Of a DNA stretch of 64,000 nucleotides, positions 9,122 to 16,920 are shown piece by piece. A program made the translations under genes and the position numbers. Source of the stretch: Pseudoalteromonas luteoviolacea DSM 6061 (lineage in GTDB: Bacteria > Pseudomonadota > Gammaproteobacteria > Enterobacterales > Alteromonadaceae); the NCBI RefSeq assembly GCF_001625655.1, contig NZ_AUYB01000096.1, positions 83,425 through 147,424 of the forward strand, given 5' to 3'. The notes beneath the pieces were generated by a model. The model did no database searches and was not told the origin of the DNA. It was given only the letters and a program-made list of their open reading frames with translations. Numbering within the stretch: the first letter of the stretch is position 1; every line of letters starts with the position of its first letter.

Positions 9122-10132
9122 TTAGTTACAACGAAACGCACTGGGCACCGCCCCTGTCCAACGCTTAAATGCCCTGCGAAAACTGTGCTCGTCAGAAAAA
9201 GCCATATTGCTGGCAAGTTGACTGTTATTCCATTGGTTTAGCGCCATCAAGTGCAGTGCTTCTTGCCCTTTTACTTCATCGACCAGCAGTTTGAAATTGG
9301 TCCCATCTTGCTTAAGACGTCGCTTTAACGTAGCTGGACTCATCCCCAAAGACCGTGCTGTTATGTCTAAGTTCCAAGGATCGCTGAGGCGACGCCTGAT
9401 CAACCTGCGCAGATGCGCTTGTAGCAAACATGATGCTTGACGGTGCAATCTAACTGCACGCTTAGTTTGTGCAAAGCGCAGTACACTTGCCTCCTTAAAA
9501 GGTTGATACAAAACCTGCTCAGAAAGAATAATGGCGCAGCGCGGCGCATTAAACTCAATATGCTCACCAAGGTAAACCGGATAATGAAAATTATGGCTAG
9601 GTTGTGCCCACGGAAGTTCAACCTTGAGCCAAGTCTGCGCGCCTAATTGCTCCTTTAGCAGCAGGCGGCATGCTGACAGTGCCAGTTCAAATACGCTTCT
9701 TTGCTGCGTGCTTAAAGATGCTGACTCGGTCAGCCGAATGTAGATTTCACCTTGATGGCGCTGTACATTGAGTTGCAGCAGTGTTTCGATATGATTTTGT
9801 GACCTTGCCCATGCTGCCAGGGCTTCGTTTAGATTAGGGGCATAACGCCACAGATCAAATAACACATGGCCATGACCGCTAGCAATGCGTTGACCTAACT
9901 CCATCGCCAGCTGTGGCTGATCGGCAAGCTCTCTTTTCAGCTTTTTGAGCACATAAAGTGCCTGCTCGGGCGCAACTTGTGCCTCCGGAAACGCCAAATC
10001 ATCCAAGAATAACTGCGAACCTCGCAATAGCGATTCTGGTTCAACACGGTACTGCTCTGCCAGCTCCAACATAGCGATGAGGAAATGCGCGGGCATACGT
10101 TTGTCATTCAAACAAGCGAAACTTCGTTGCAT
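9122..10132 (-). CDS. AraC-family transcriptional regulator
   Basis: A 336-residue regulator. The N-terminal 200 residues (AMLELAEQYRVEPESLLRGS; ASGHGHVLFDLWRYAPNLNE) resemble the Arabinose_bd effector domain seen in OruR/ArgR-like members. The C-terminal 100 residues hold both AraC helix-turn-helix motifs (ITARSLGMSPATLKRRLKQD and SQLASNMAFSDEHSFRRAFK). Its ATG overlaps the stop of the upstream GGDEF-like gene by one base (TGATG), so both are made together. It may respond to a small metabolite; target genes are unknown. Confidence 0.87.
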   Translation of the reverse strand: MQRSFACLNDKRMPAHFLIAMLELAEQYRVEPESLLRGSQLFLDDLAFPEAQVAPEQALYVLKKLKRELADQPQLAMELGQRIASGHGHVLFDLWRYAPNLNEALAAWARSQNHIETLLQLNVQRHQGEIYIRLTESASLSTQQRSVFELALSACRLLLKEQLGAQTWLKVELPWAQPSHNFHYPVYLGEHIEFNAPRCAIILSEQVLYQPFKEASVLRFAQTKRAVRLHRQASCLLQAHLRRLIRRRLSDPWNLDITARSLGMSPATLKRRLKQDGTNFKLLVDEVKGQEALHLMALNQWNNSQLASNMAFSDEHSFRRAFKRWTGAVPSAFRCN

Positions 10133-11040
10133 CAGGCGACCTCCGTTTGTGATTGGCTGCGCTTAGCACTGACCAAAAGTTGATTTAAACGTTCGAACAA
10201 GGCTTGTTCTGGTTCTTCTTTTTGACGCGTCAACTGCACTGTGGTGACCTTGAGCTTGCCTTTTAAAGCACTGTTGCAGCAATCTTCCATCAGCTGACTA
10301 AACACGCTCACTTCGTGAGGAGGCGTGTCTGGCAGTAACACTACAAATCGGTCGCTGGTATAGCGGCAGGCAAGATCGGTATCTCTCAATGCCACTTCAA
10401 GCGCCGCAGCCACCTCATTTAATGCTTGGTCTCCTTGGCGCGGGCCATGTATTCGGTTGTAGTGAGCAAAGCCATCAATATCTACCATCACCATTGAAAG
10501 GGGCTGCTCTCGCTTATCATGTAGTAACGCCTCTCTGCTGAGCTGAACCAACAAATAGCGCAGGCTATACAACTGTGTCACCGGATCAATTAAGCTGTGT
10601 TCGCGGTGAAAATGCTCTCGTTGTTTGAGTTGACGATTCACTGCTTGCTGTTCACTAAACCAAACAACTAGTCCCCAAGTGAGCAAGAACATACTAATCG
10701 GTGCAGGCAAGGATTCAAGCCAGGCAAGTAGGCGGTTATCTGGTGGATAGGCAAGGAGTTCATCGAGCAAGTCAAGCCAAGTTGTTAACCAATAAGTACC
10801 AGATCCTATGAGTAATAATATCGTTACCCAGCCTCTGGGACGGCACAACATCAGTAACACAAACCAAATGGCCGCCATGATCGTAGCGGCAGCTTCACCG
10901 ACAAAATCCATCCAGTCGATGGCACTCATAGGTTCTAAATCACCAATGATAAAGGCGAGCAATGTCAGCAACACTCCGGCGAACAAAGTGATGGATAAAC
11001 TGACAACATGCTGTTTTTGATTGGGGAATAATCTAGTCAT
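10132..11040 (-). CDS. membrane-anchored degenerate GGDEF-domain protein
   Basis: A 302-residue protein with about four N-terminal membrane helices (residues 12-125) and a C-terminal GGDEF-fold domain (about 145-295). SLIDPVTQLYSLRYL and MVMVDIDGFAHYNRIHGPRQ are typical of diguanylate cyclases, but the active-site loop reads RYTSDRF where active enzymes have RYGGDEF. The catalytic Gly-Gly and Glu are gone, so it is probably not a c-di-GMP synthase and may act as a receptor or structural partner. It is the first gene of a coupled pair with the AraC-type regulator. Confidence 0.82.
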   Translation of the reverse strand: MTRLFPNQKQHVVSLSITLFAGVLLTLLAFIIGDLEPMSAIDWMDFVGEAAATIMAAIWFVLLMLCRPRGWVTILLLIGSGTYWLTTWLDLLDELLAYPPDNRLLAWLESLPAPISMFLLTWGLVVWFSEQQAVNRQLKQREHFHREHSLIDPVTQLYSLRYLLVQLSREALLHDKREQPLSMVMVDIDGFAHYNRIHGPRQGDQALNEVAAALEVALRDTDLACRYTSDRFVVLLPDTPPHEVSVFSQLMEDCCNSALKGKLKVTTVQLTRQKEEPEQALFERLNQLLVSAKRSQSQTEVA

Positions 11041-11275
11041 GGCAGCATCCTAGACGTGCTTTATGACACTTTTAAGGCGCTAAGCGTTTAATGTATGAGC
11101 TATTTAGACCCAGACAAAGCAGCTCGGCTTCTTGCTGCATTACTGTGGCGATCTCTGTTTTTGTGCTTCTCAAAGCCGCCCACAGCGCCGTTAACGCCCT
11201 ATTTTTCGCGACAAATTAGCTCACAACATGCAGCAAAAAGGTCCGAACTGACGACGAAATGTCTACATCCAAGCC

Positions 11276-11449
11276 ATGTATCTTAACCCTGAAATAAAAC
11301 TGCAATACAGGGTTTCTAAGGTAGCCGCTCAGCAGATACATACATTCACTAGTTTGCTCTCTGTCGATTTGAAAACAGAGGTAGCGCAACTTCGACAAGC
11401 TAAAGTCAGCATGCGCAGTGCGGAAATGGAGACTGTATTTACAAAATGA
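11276..11449 (+). pseudogene. possible small ORF or gene remnant before the phytase
   Basis: A 57-codon frame from an ATG at 11276 ends 25 bp before the phytase start. Its end is protein-like and helical (LKTEVAQLRQAKVSMRSAEM). The frame stays open only eight codons upstream of the ATG before a stop, and no ribosome site is obvious, so it may be the tail of a decayed gene. The rest of the 434-bp gap (11041-11474) shows only short, compositionally poor frames. Confidence 0.3.
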
Positions 11450-11474
11450 ATTTTAGTTACGTCGGAATTTAACC

Positions 11475-13418
11475 ATGAATAAATCGCAATTTTATAAAAC
11501 AACGCTGATGCTTGGCTTGTTGGGAGCATTAAGTGCCTGCCAAAGTCACGATATTCAGCCAGCTCACACATCGCAATCGCTGCCGCTATCCACATCAACG
11601 TTGACCGCAGGCGCCGTCGACAGCTGGCAAGTGCCCAATGCCGATCAGGTTTTGGTGGTATCTGAAAAAACAGGTTTGAGTTTATATCAAAGCGATACGC
11701 TTAGCGCACAGCAAAAAGGCGAATTTAAGCAAGTACGCCTCAGTCCGCTAAGTACTAACCAATGGTTATACGCAGCACAGGAAGCCAGTAATGATAGAGT
11801 ATTTGTCGGCTCATTGAACGCCGATACAGCCACACTGACGCCACAATTTTCACTCTCTCAAACAGGATTGCTGGTAGATAATCTTTGCTTATTTGCCGAC
11901 CCCGCTAATGAAACACTTTCAATTTTTGTGTCTGATGGCCGTGGCCGAGCTGAACAATGGCTACTGCGCCAACAACAAAGCTGGTTAGAAGAGCCTTTAT
12001 TACTGCGTGAACTGGCACTGCCTTATGATGCCGATTCGTGCGCAGTCGACCCCAACCGAGGCTACTTGTATGTCACGGAACCGCTAGGTATTTGGCGCTA
12101 TCCAGCACGTATTGAAGACAATCCAGAGTATTATCCCGTCTCTTTAGTTGCACCATATGGCGAACAAGCTGAGCCAGCTTCAAGCCTTGCCACTAGTGAT
12201 TCTGGCGAACTTTTCGCATTATTAGAAAGTGGTGACAATTTACTTTACTGGGATGCCCCGGAAAAAGTAGATAGCTGGCAACCCGCCACAAGCTATGCGT
12301 TAACAGGGCTAACAGCAACGATGTTGAACTTAACGCACACAACCAACCAGCAAGTACAACTCAGCTTTACTAATGAAGAAACTGGCCAGTATAGCGTCGC
12401 ACAGGTAAAACTTAACTCCATCGCCCTGGCCCCTGAATTAAAAGTCGTCCGCCCGATTGCACAGAGTCAGCCTGCGGAGCAATTTGGTGATGCCATGGAT
12501 GACCCCGCGATTTGGGTTCACCCAAATGACCCAGAAAAGTCACGAGTACTAGGCACACATAAAAAACAGGGTCTCCAAATTTATGATTTAAAAGGAAACC
12601 TACTGCAAAAATTTGAAGATGGACGACTCAATAACGTCGACGTACGCGATGGTTTTAGCTGGCAAGGGCGCACGATTAGTCTAGTTGCAGCCAGTAAACG
12701 TGATGATGATAGCTTGGCATTTTACGCAATAGAAGCCGATGGTCAGGTAAGACGCCTAGGCACGACACCAGCTCAGTTAACAGGAATTTACGGTCTGTGT
12801 ATGGCAACCTACCAAGGCAAACATTATGTGTTTGCAAACAACAAAGACGGCCTGACACTGCAGTACGAACTGCAAGTAAATAATGGCAATTTAGTTGCCC
12901 CAGTAGTACGTAAAATTCAATTAGGCTCACAGCCAGAGGGCTGCGTGGCAGATGATGTGCACGAGCGTCTGTTTATTGGTGAAGAAGATGTCGGCATTTG
13001 GGTCATCAGCCTCAACCCAGCAGATAACAGCCAACCACACTCTATCGCCACAGTTGGAGAACACTTAGTGGATGATGTGGAGGGCATCGCATTGTCCTCT
13101 GGAGACTCCCCCATCCTTGTAGTTTCGAGTCAAGGCAACAACAGCTATCAACTTTACCAAGCGACACCACCGTACAAACATCTGGCTGGTTTTCGTGTGG
13201 GATTAGATGGATTTAACGGGATTGACGGTTCCTCAGAAACCGACGGGTTAGAGCTATCTACGACCTTGCACTCAAAAGATTACCCACAAGGTTTATTGGT
13301 GATCCAAGATGGCCGTAATCGTTTACCAGATAAGCCTCAAAACTTTAAATATGTGAGCTGGCAAGATGTCCTTGAAGTGGCAGGGTTAGCCACAACAAAA
13401 TTGACTCAAGCAGACTAA
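11475..13418 (+). CDS. lipoprotein beta-propeller phytase
   Basis: A 647-residue secreted lipoprotein. The N-terminus MNKSQFYKTTLMLGLLGALS runs into the lipobox LSAC, so Cys22 should be lipidated. Residues about 330-640 form a beta-propeller (3-)phytase: FGDAMDDPAIWVHPNDPEKS with the Ca-binding Asp pair, TDGLELSTTLHSKDYPQGLL and LLVIQDGRNRLP near the end. The N-terminal 300 residues also read as propeller-like repeats, probably a second, degenerate phytase domain as in tandem-domain marine enzymes. It releases phosphate from inositol phosphates at the cell surface. Single-gene unit with a hairpin terminator. Confidence 0.9.
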   Translation: MNKSQFYKTTLMLGLLGALSACQSHDIQPAHTSQSLPLSTSTLTAGAVDSWQVPNADQVLVVSEKTGLSLYQSDTLSAQQKGEFKQVRLSPLSTNQWLYAAQEASNDRVFVGSLNADTATLTPQFSLSQTGLLVDNLCLFADPANETLSIFVSDGRGRAEQWLLRQQQSWLEEPLLLRELALPYDADSCAVDPNRGYLYVTEPLGIWRYPARIEDNPEYYPVSLVAPYGEQAEPASSLATSDSGELFALLESGDNLLYWDAPEKVDSWQPATSYALTGLTATMLNLTHTTNQQVQLSFTNEETGQYSVAQVKLNSIALAPELKVVRPIAQSQPAEQFGDAMDDPAIWVHPNDPEKSRVLGTHKKQGLQIYDLKGNLLQKFEDGRLNNVDVRDGFSWQGRTISLVAASKRDDDSLAFYAIEADGQVRRLGTTPAQLTGIYGLCMATYQGKHYVFANNKDGLTLQYELQVNNGNLVAPVVRKIQLGSQPEGCVADDVHERLFIGEEDVGIWVISLNPADNSQPHSIATVGEHLVDDVEGIALSSGDSPILVVSSQGNNSYQLYQATPPYKHLAGFRVGLDGFNGIDGSSETDGLELSTTLHSKDYPQGLLVIQDGRNRLPDKPQNFKYVSWQDVLEVAGLATTKLTQAD

Positions 13419-13448
13419 CCAATATCTTGCTTTCTACTAAATGTTGTT

Positions 13449-13470
13449 AAGGGTTGGCTATCCAACCCTT
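13449..13470. terminator. bidirectional terminator between phytase and precursor gene
   Basis: AAGGGTTGG (13449-13457) and CCAACCCTT (13462-13470) form a perfect 9-bp stem with a 4-nt loop between two convergent genes. Confidence 0.7.
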
Positions 13471-13485
13471 ATTATATGTTAACCC

Positions 13486-13707
13486 TTAGCACAGCTCTGT
13501 AGGGCAAGCGTCGGTCACTCGGCACGTGTAACACGTATAATTACCAGCGGTGCGGTTGGTACCGCCACCACCGCAGTTATTGCAATTACTGGCACAAGTC
13601 TCTTCAGTATATGCACCACCTGCAACTTTTGGCGTCATATCCGATGGCATACGCTTATTATCATTCGATAGTGCTTTAATTTTTTTCTTACTCAATGCTA
13701 ATTTCAT
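13486..13707 (-). CDS. Cys-rich RiPP (lanthipeptide-type) precursor peptide
   Basis: A 73-residue precursor. The leader (residues 1-31) begins MKLALSKKKIKALSNDNKRM and ends VAGG, a double-glycine cleavage site. Its pattern, MKLAxxKKxIKxLSxDNKR followed by [LM]PS[DE]MT, is shared with the three tandem precursors near 59.5 kb. The 42-residue core holds seven Cys and about nine Ser/Thr, with Thr-Cys pairs (YTCYTC) and a Gly run, which fits multiple lanthionine/methyllanthionine rings. AAGGAAAA lies just before the ATG. No modification enzyme is adjacent; the LanB/LanC/C39 exporter set at 49-57 kb is the likely processing machine, which is inference from leader identity. Confidence 0.82.
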   Translation of the reverse strand: MKLALSKKKIKALSNDNKRMPSDMTPKVAGGAYTEETCASNCNNCGGGGTNRTAGNYTCYTCRVTDACPTELC

Positions 13708-13825
13708 ACTTTTTTCCTTAATTTATTTCCATGGGTTTGCTCACTCCCACCCAGTGGCGGTTATTTTTTATACACCTCAAGACCTAAAGAATTCAAGTTG
13801 ATTGCTTTGAATACCAGAAATAAAA

Positions 13826-13865
13826 CTCAGAATATGCGAATTTTATAAATATTCTGAGCTTTTTT
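13826..13865 (+). terminator. orphan plus-strand terminator-like hairpin
   Basis: CTCAGAATAT (13826-13835) pairs with ATATTCTGAG (13849-13858) and is followed by CTTTTTT, the form of an intrinsic terminator for plus-strand RNA. No plus-strand gene lies directly upstream (the phytase already ends in its own hairpin), so an unannotated short transcript is possible. The remaining 13708-14062 bases show no coding frame. Confidence 0.4.
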
Positions 13866-14062
13866 AGAGGGGTAAAAGTTGCGCGCCAAAATTGTTATTA
13901 AATTGTTTATTAAATTTTGATTTTTATTGATCTCATCGCTTGCTTGGGCTCTTTTTTGGGTTATGTTAGGAAGGTCTCACCACGCTTCTGGCGATGGGAC
14001 AAGTAGGAAAAAAACTCTAAACAACTGAAAATCAATATAAACTTGTAAAAGGATACGTTACG

Positions 14063-14671
14063 ATGAAAAAAGTTTATGCATTGACAGCAATCGCTGTATC
14101 TATGTTTGTATCAGCATCAGCACTGGCCGCCCAAGGTGAATGTGCCTTAAACCTAGTGAAAGAAGACGGTAACTTTTTACCCGGTGATTACGGACACGGC
14201 AACAGAGTCACATACAATGTCACCATCCCTTATACAGATGGTTTTTACCCTAACCCTTGGACCAGCACGCAGCCAAAACCAAGACTCCCTTTCAGCAATT
14301 GCATAACCCATTACAATGTACCTGCCAATGCTAAGATCAACTCGATTAGTGTTGATTACACCTTCCAAGAAGCAGTTTTGGTCGCAGACTACGAAATACT
14401 TATGGGCTTTATGGGACCAACCAACAAGTTCGATTCCACTTTAAAACGCGGCGGCGGCAATCGCAGAGGTTCTGGCATTCCATTGAGAAATACCGATACA
14501 ACCGCAGTTGTAAATGGCCAGTTTTTAAAAGACATTGAATTAGAACTACGTGCACGTGTAAACAACCCAGCAGTGAATAACGACTGCCCGCAGTACATCT
14601 CGCGAGACACTTGCCGCACAAGAAATACACGCCTTTCAAACTTCACCGTGAAAATTCAGTGGCGCAATTAA
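14063..14671 (+). CDS. secreted protein of unknown function
   Basis: A 202-residue protein with a clear Sec signal peptide (MKKVYALTAIAVSMFVSASA, cleavage near ALAAQ). The mature part has four or more Cys and beta-rich sequence (VTYNVTIPYTDGFYPNPW; NFTVKIQWRN), suggesting a disulfide-bonded secreted beta fold. AAAAGGATACG gives a ribosome site. No family is recognised. It is followed by an intrinsic terminator and then by the Tn7-like insertion boundary. Confidence 0.65.
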   Translation: MKKVYALTAIAVSMFVSASALAAQGECALNLVKEDGNFLPGDYGHGNRVTYNVTIPYTDGFYPNPWTSTQPKPRLPFSNCITHYNVPANAKINSISVDYTFQEAVLVADYEILMGFMGPTNKFDSTLKRGGGNRRGSGIPLRNTDTTAVVNGQFLKDIELELRARVNNPAVNNDCPQYISRDTCRTRNTRLSNFTVKIQWRN

Positions 14672-14724
14672 ATTAACGTTAGTACGTGAATACTGATAAA
14701 TATACAGATTTAAACTTCACATAC

Positions 14725-14749
14725 AAAAAAGGCGCTTGCGCGCCTTTTT
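14725..14749 (+). terminator. intrinsic terminator of the secreted-protein gene
   Basis: GGCGC (14731-14735) and GCGCC (14740-14744) with a TTGC loop, flanked by an A run and a T run, so it can work in both directions. Confidence 0.85.
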
Positions 14750-14763
14750 CAAATGTTGGAGAG

Positions 14764-14783
14764 TACTTTATTATTCACCCACA
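14764..14783. repeat. solo Tn7-like right-end site (relic) outside the transposon
   Basis: The 20 bases ending CACCCACA match the terminal 20 bases of the real right end (30595-30614) at 19 positions and stop exactly where the left ACCTT target duplication begins. Only this one TnsB-like site is present; the next 22-mer sites of a full right end are missing. This is what would remain of an earlier related element inserted at the same attTn7 position. Confidence 0.6.
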
Positions 14784-14788
14784 ACCTT

Positions 14789-14938
14789 TGTGGACTAGCA
14801 AAAAAGTTTCATACCAACCGAGACTGCAGGACCTGTATTTTGGTTTTGAAACTTGAGACTTAAGAAATAAAGTTTCATACCATGAATGAAACCTCCATTA
14901 GAGCTGCCGTATATTAAACAATAAAGCTTCATCCAATT
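14789..14938. repeat. Tn7-like left end with three spaced TnsB sites
   Basis: After the terminal TGTGG there are three same-orientation repeats sharing AATAAAGTTTCATNCCA: near 14796-14815, 14863-14882 and 14919-14938. Three spaced TnsB sites within about 150 bp is the arrangement known for the Tn7 left end. Confidence 0.85.
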
Positions 14939-15076
14939 GTCAGTTTTTCAGAGTCACTAATATGAGCTGTAATCAACAGTTCACTGTGTGTAATAGAAGG
15001 CCTCCCTTAATGAGCTGAAGACCTTCATTTGTTAAACCTACCATTGCTCTGTGATGACACTATAAATTTTTCCCAC

Positions 15077-15802
15077 TTATGGGTGCAAACCAAGGGAGGT
15101 CTTAGCCGAGGGGTTTAACAAATAATCAGAAATTCCACTATAGTAAGGTTTCCAAAACATATCTTTACTCAATTTGTGGATCTTGCCGAAAGGCTTCTTA
15201 TTTCTCAAAGCTTTCCAAGCATTTTCACCCAGAAAATTACCGAAAATAAAATCGATAGCTAAAACAGGATCTAATGGCGGATGCATCAATCGTGGGCTTT
15301 CCATCAATAATAATTCACCTGTATTCAAGTGAGAGTTACTCTCTTGCAATGACTCCCTAAGTTTCTTTCCTCCAAATTGAAAATGGAACTGAGGGTGAGA
15401 AAAATGCTCATTACCTACTACATTATGGTAATCAAGGTGCCAAGCGCTTTTTACTGTATTCCCTTCTGAGTTATATGATGAAACTTCAAAGTCAATATTC
15501 AGTTCACTTATAGCATCAAATGAAACTGTAGACGTTCGAAACCCCATTTTAATTGAGACAGACAGAGTAGACTCAGTTATACCTACTGGCAAGGTATGTT
15601 TATGTGTGTTGGGAACGTCAAATACTAAACGCGCGATATTGATGTTTAGTGGATAATTTTTTTGCTTTGGGTTCCGTGCTCGTGTACGAAGTCTACTAAT
15701 TGCTCGTTTTAACCCTGATACATCTCTAACACCTCGCCCAAAAAATGACTCTAGAATATCGCATAAATCTTGTAGCGAGTCTGACAATTCCAACTCATTC
15801 AT
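15077..15802 (-). CDS. unknown protein, last gene of the transposon cargo operon
   Basis: A 241-residue soluble protein with no recognised family. Notable stretches are a basic N-terminal region (GLKRAISRLRTRARNPKQK), a beta-rich middle, a His-rich segment (HFSHPQFHFQFGGKKL) and a Pro-rich loop (LLLMESPRLMHPPLDPVL). The clustered His and Asp could bind a metal, but no nuclease signature can be named. Its ATG overlaps the stop of the receiver-domain gene by four bases (ATGA), so it is co-translated and probably belongs to the same functional unit, perhaps as effector or adaptor. Confidence 0.7.
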   Translation of the reverse strand: MNELELSDSLQDLCDILESFFGRGVRDVSGLKRAISRLRTRARNPKQKNYPLNINIARLVFDVPNTHKHTLPVGITESTLSVSIKMGFRTSTVSFDAISELNIDFEVSSYNSEGNTVKSAWHLDYHNVVGNEHFSHPQFHFQFGGKKLRESLQESNSHLNTGELLLMESPRLMHPPLDPVLAIDFIFGNFLGENAWKALRNKKPFGKIHKLSKDMFWKPYYSGISDYLLNPSAKTSLGLHP

Positions 15803-16920
15803 AATTTTTTCTCTTTCCTTAGCTTTAGGAATCTCTCCTTGTCTCGCTGCGCTAGCTCATATCCATTCTCTTTATGCTTCTTTTCGTTTATTGCATCAAA
15901 ACTTGCGTAAAAGTGATCTTGCCATTCTCGGCGCTCTGAGGACGTAACCTTGTAACTGTCTAATTCATCTATTGCTATTTTATTAATAACGCAACTATAC
16001 CAAAATCGGCTTTCTACATGATTTCTAGCTGGCTTTGCCACTACGAGAGATAAGCTGAGCTTCTCATTTAGCAACTCGACTCTATCTTGCGCTTCTAAAT
16101 TTGCTGGATGTTCAGGAGACACATTTTCTAACCACCAAGTCTCAAACTCAGAGGCCCACCATCGAGAGTAAAAGTCAGAGTAAACACCGTTGAATTGGAA
16201 GTGACTTAAACAATTCTTCTTTAATTTCCCCCAATCAGAACAACCAATCTCAACCCCCAACCTAGCTGCAAGTGTATGTTCATCAATAAGAAAGCCATTG
16301 AATCGGAGAATCGCATTAATAAGAAAGTTTGAAATAGTATGAGTGATGTGATGATTCTTATTAGCTAAGTGACCAAATACAGATTCCGGGATATAACCTT
16401 CTACTAACTCAGGCTTTATACCAAAAATTTTGGCTACCAGCTGTGTTGCTTTCATGTCATCATTTGCTTTGTAATCAACTAGAAACGATGAAATAGAACG
16501 ATATCCAGACACAAGAGTCTTCATTTTTCTGGAACATTCATCTCGCTTATGTTCATTCACGTGATGTAGCCATTCTTTATTCCAAACTGCATCTACAAGG
16601 TTGTGAGAGGACTTTTCATTTTGGTAACTTGTTATATTTCCAGCTATTGACCACAAAATTATAGGTTTTGGCTTTAGCTTATTTTCGGCCATTCGGGTTC
16701 TTAACTCTTGGATAAGAGTTGTCCCCATATACGGTATTTTGCCAATGTTACCAGCTAGCTTCTGATCCATCAGAATCAGGTCATATTGATCAGATATACT
16801 TTCTATATCATCTTGAAAAGATGATGGCTTTATTTGTGAATAAGACAAACCTCTAAGATTCAAATTGTTTAGTAAGTTTGTTACATCTTCATCATCGACA
16901 ACAGCTATTTTAAAAGTCAC
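15799..16920 (-). CDS. receiver-domain protein with unknown C-terminal output domain
   Basis: A 373-residue protein. Residues 1-125 resemble a response-regulator receiver: acidic pair at IAVVDDED (9-11), probable phosphoacceptor Asp52 in LILMDQKL, and a later IILWSIAG strand with the switch Ser. The loop after Asp52 is longer than usual. The remaining 250 residues (HTISNFLINAILRFNGFLI; DFYSRWWASEFETWWLE) match no DNA-binding domain I know; they are helical and Trp-rich. It overlaps the kinase gene by 11 bp and the following gene by 4 bp. The output is more likely protein-protein or enzymatic than transcriptional, which is inference. Confidence 0.78.
   Translation of the reverse strand: MTFKIAVVDDEDVTNLLNNLNLRGLSYSQIKPSSFQDDIESISDQYDLILMDQKLAGNIGKIPYMGTTLIQELRTRMAENKLKPKPIILWSIAGNITSYQNEKSSHNLVDAVWNKEWLHHVNEHKRDECSRKMKTLVSGYRSISSFLVDYKANDDMKATQLVAKIFGIKPELVEGYIPESVFGHLANKNHHITHTISNFLINAILRFNGFLIDEHTLAARLGVEIGCSDWGKLKKNCLSHFQFNGVYSDFYSRWWASEFETWWLENVSPEHPANLEAQDRVELLNEKLSLSLVVAKPARNHVESRFWYSCVINKIAIDELDSYKVTSSERREWQDHFYASFDAINEKKHKENGYELAQRDKERFLKLRKEKKL

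Noticed and set aside
13550..13801. Plus-strand frame over the Cys-rich precursor
   Set aside because: Shadow of the minus-strand precursor; no ribosome site, composition reflects the Cys codons of the other strand.
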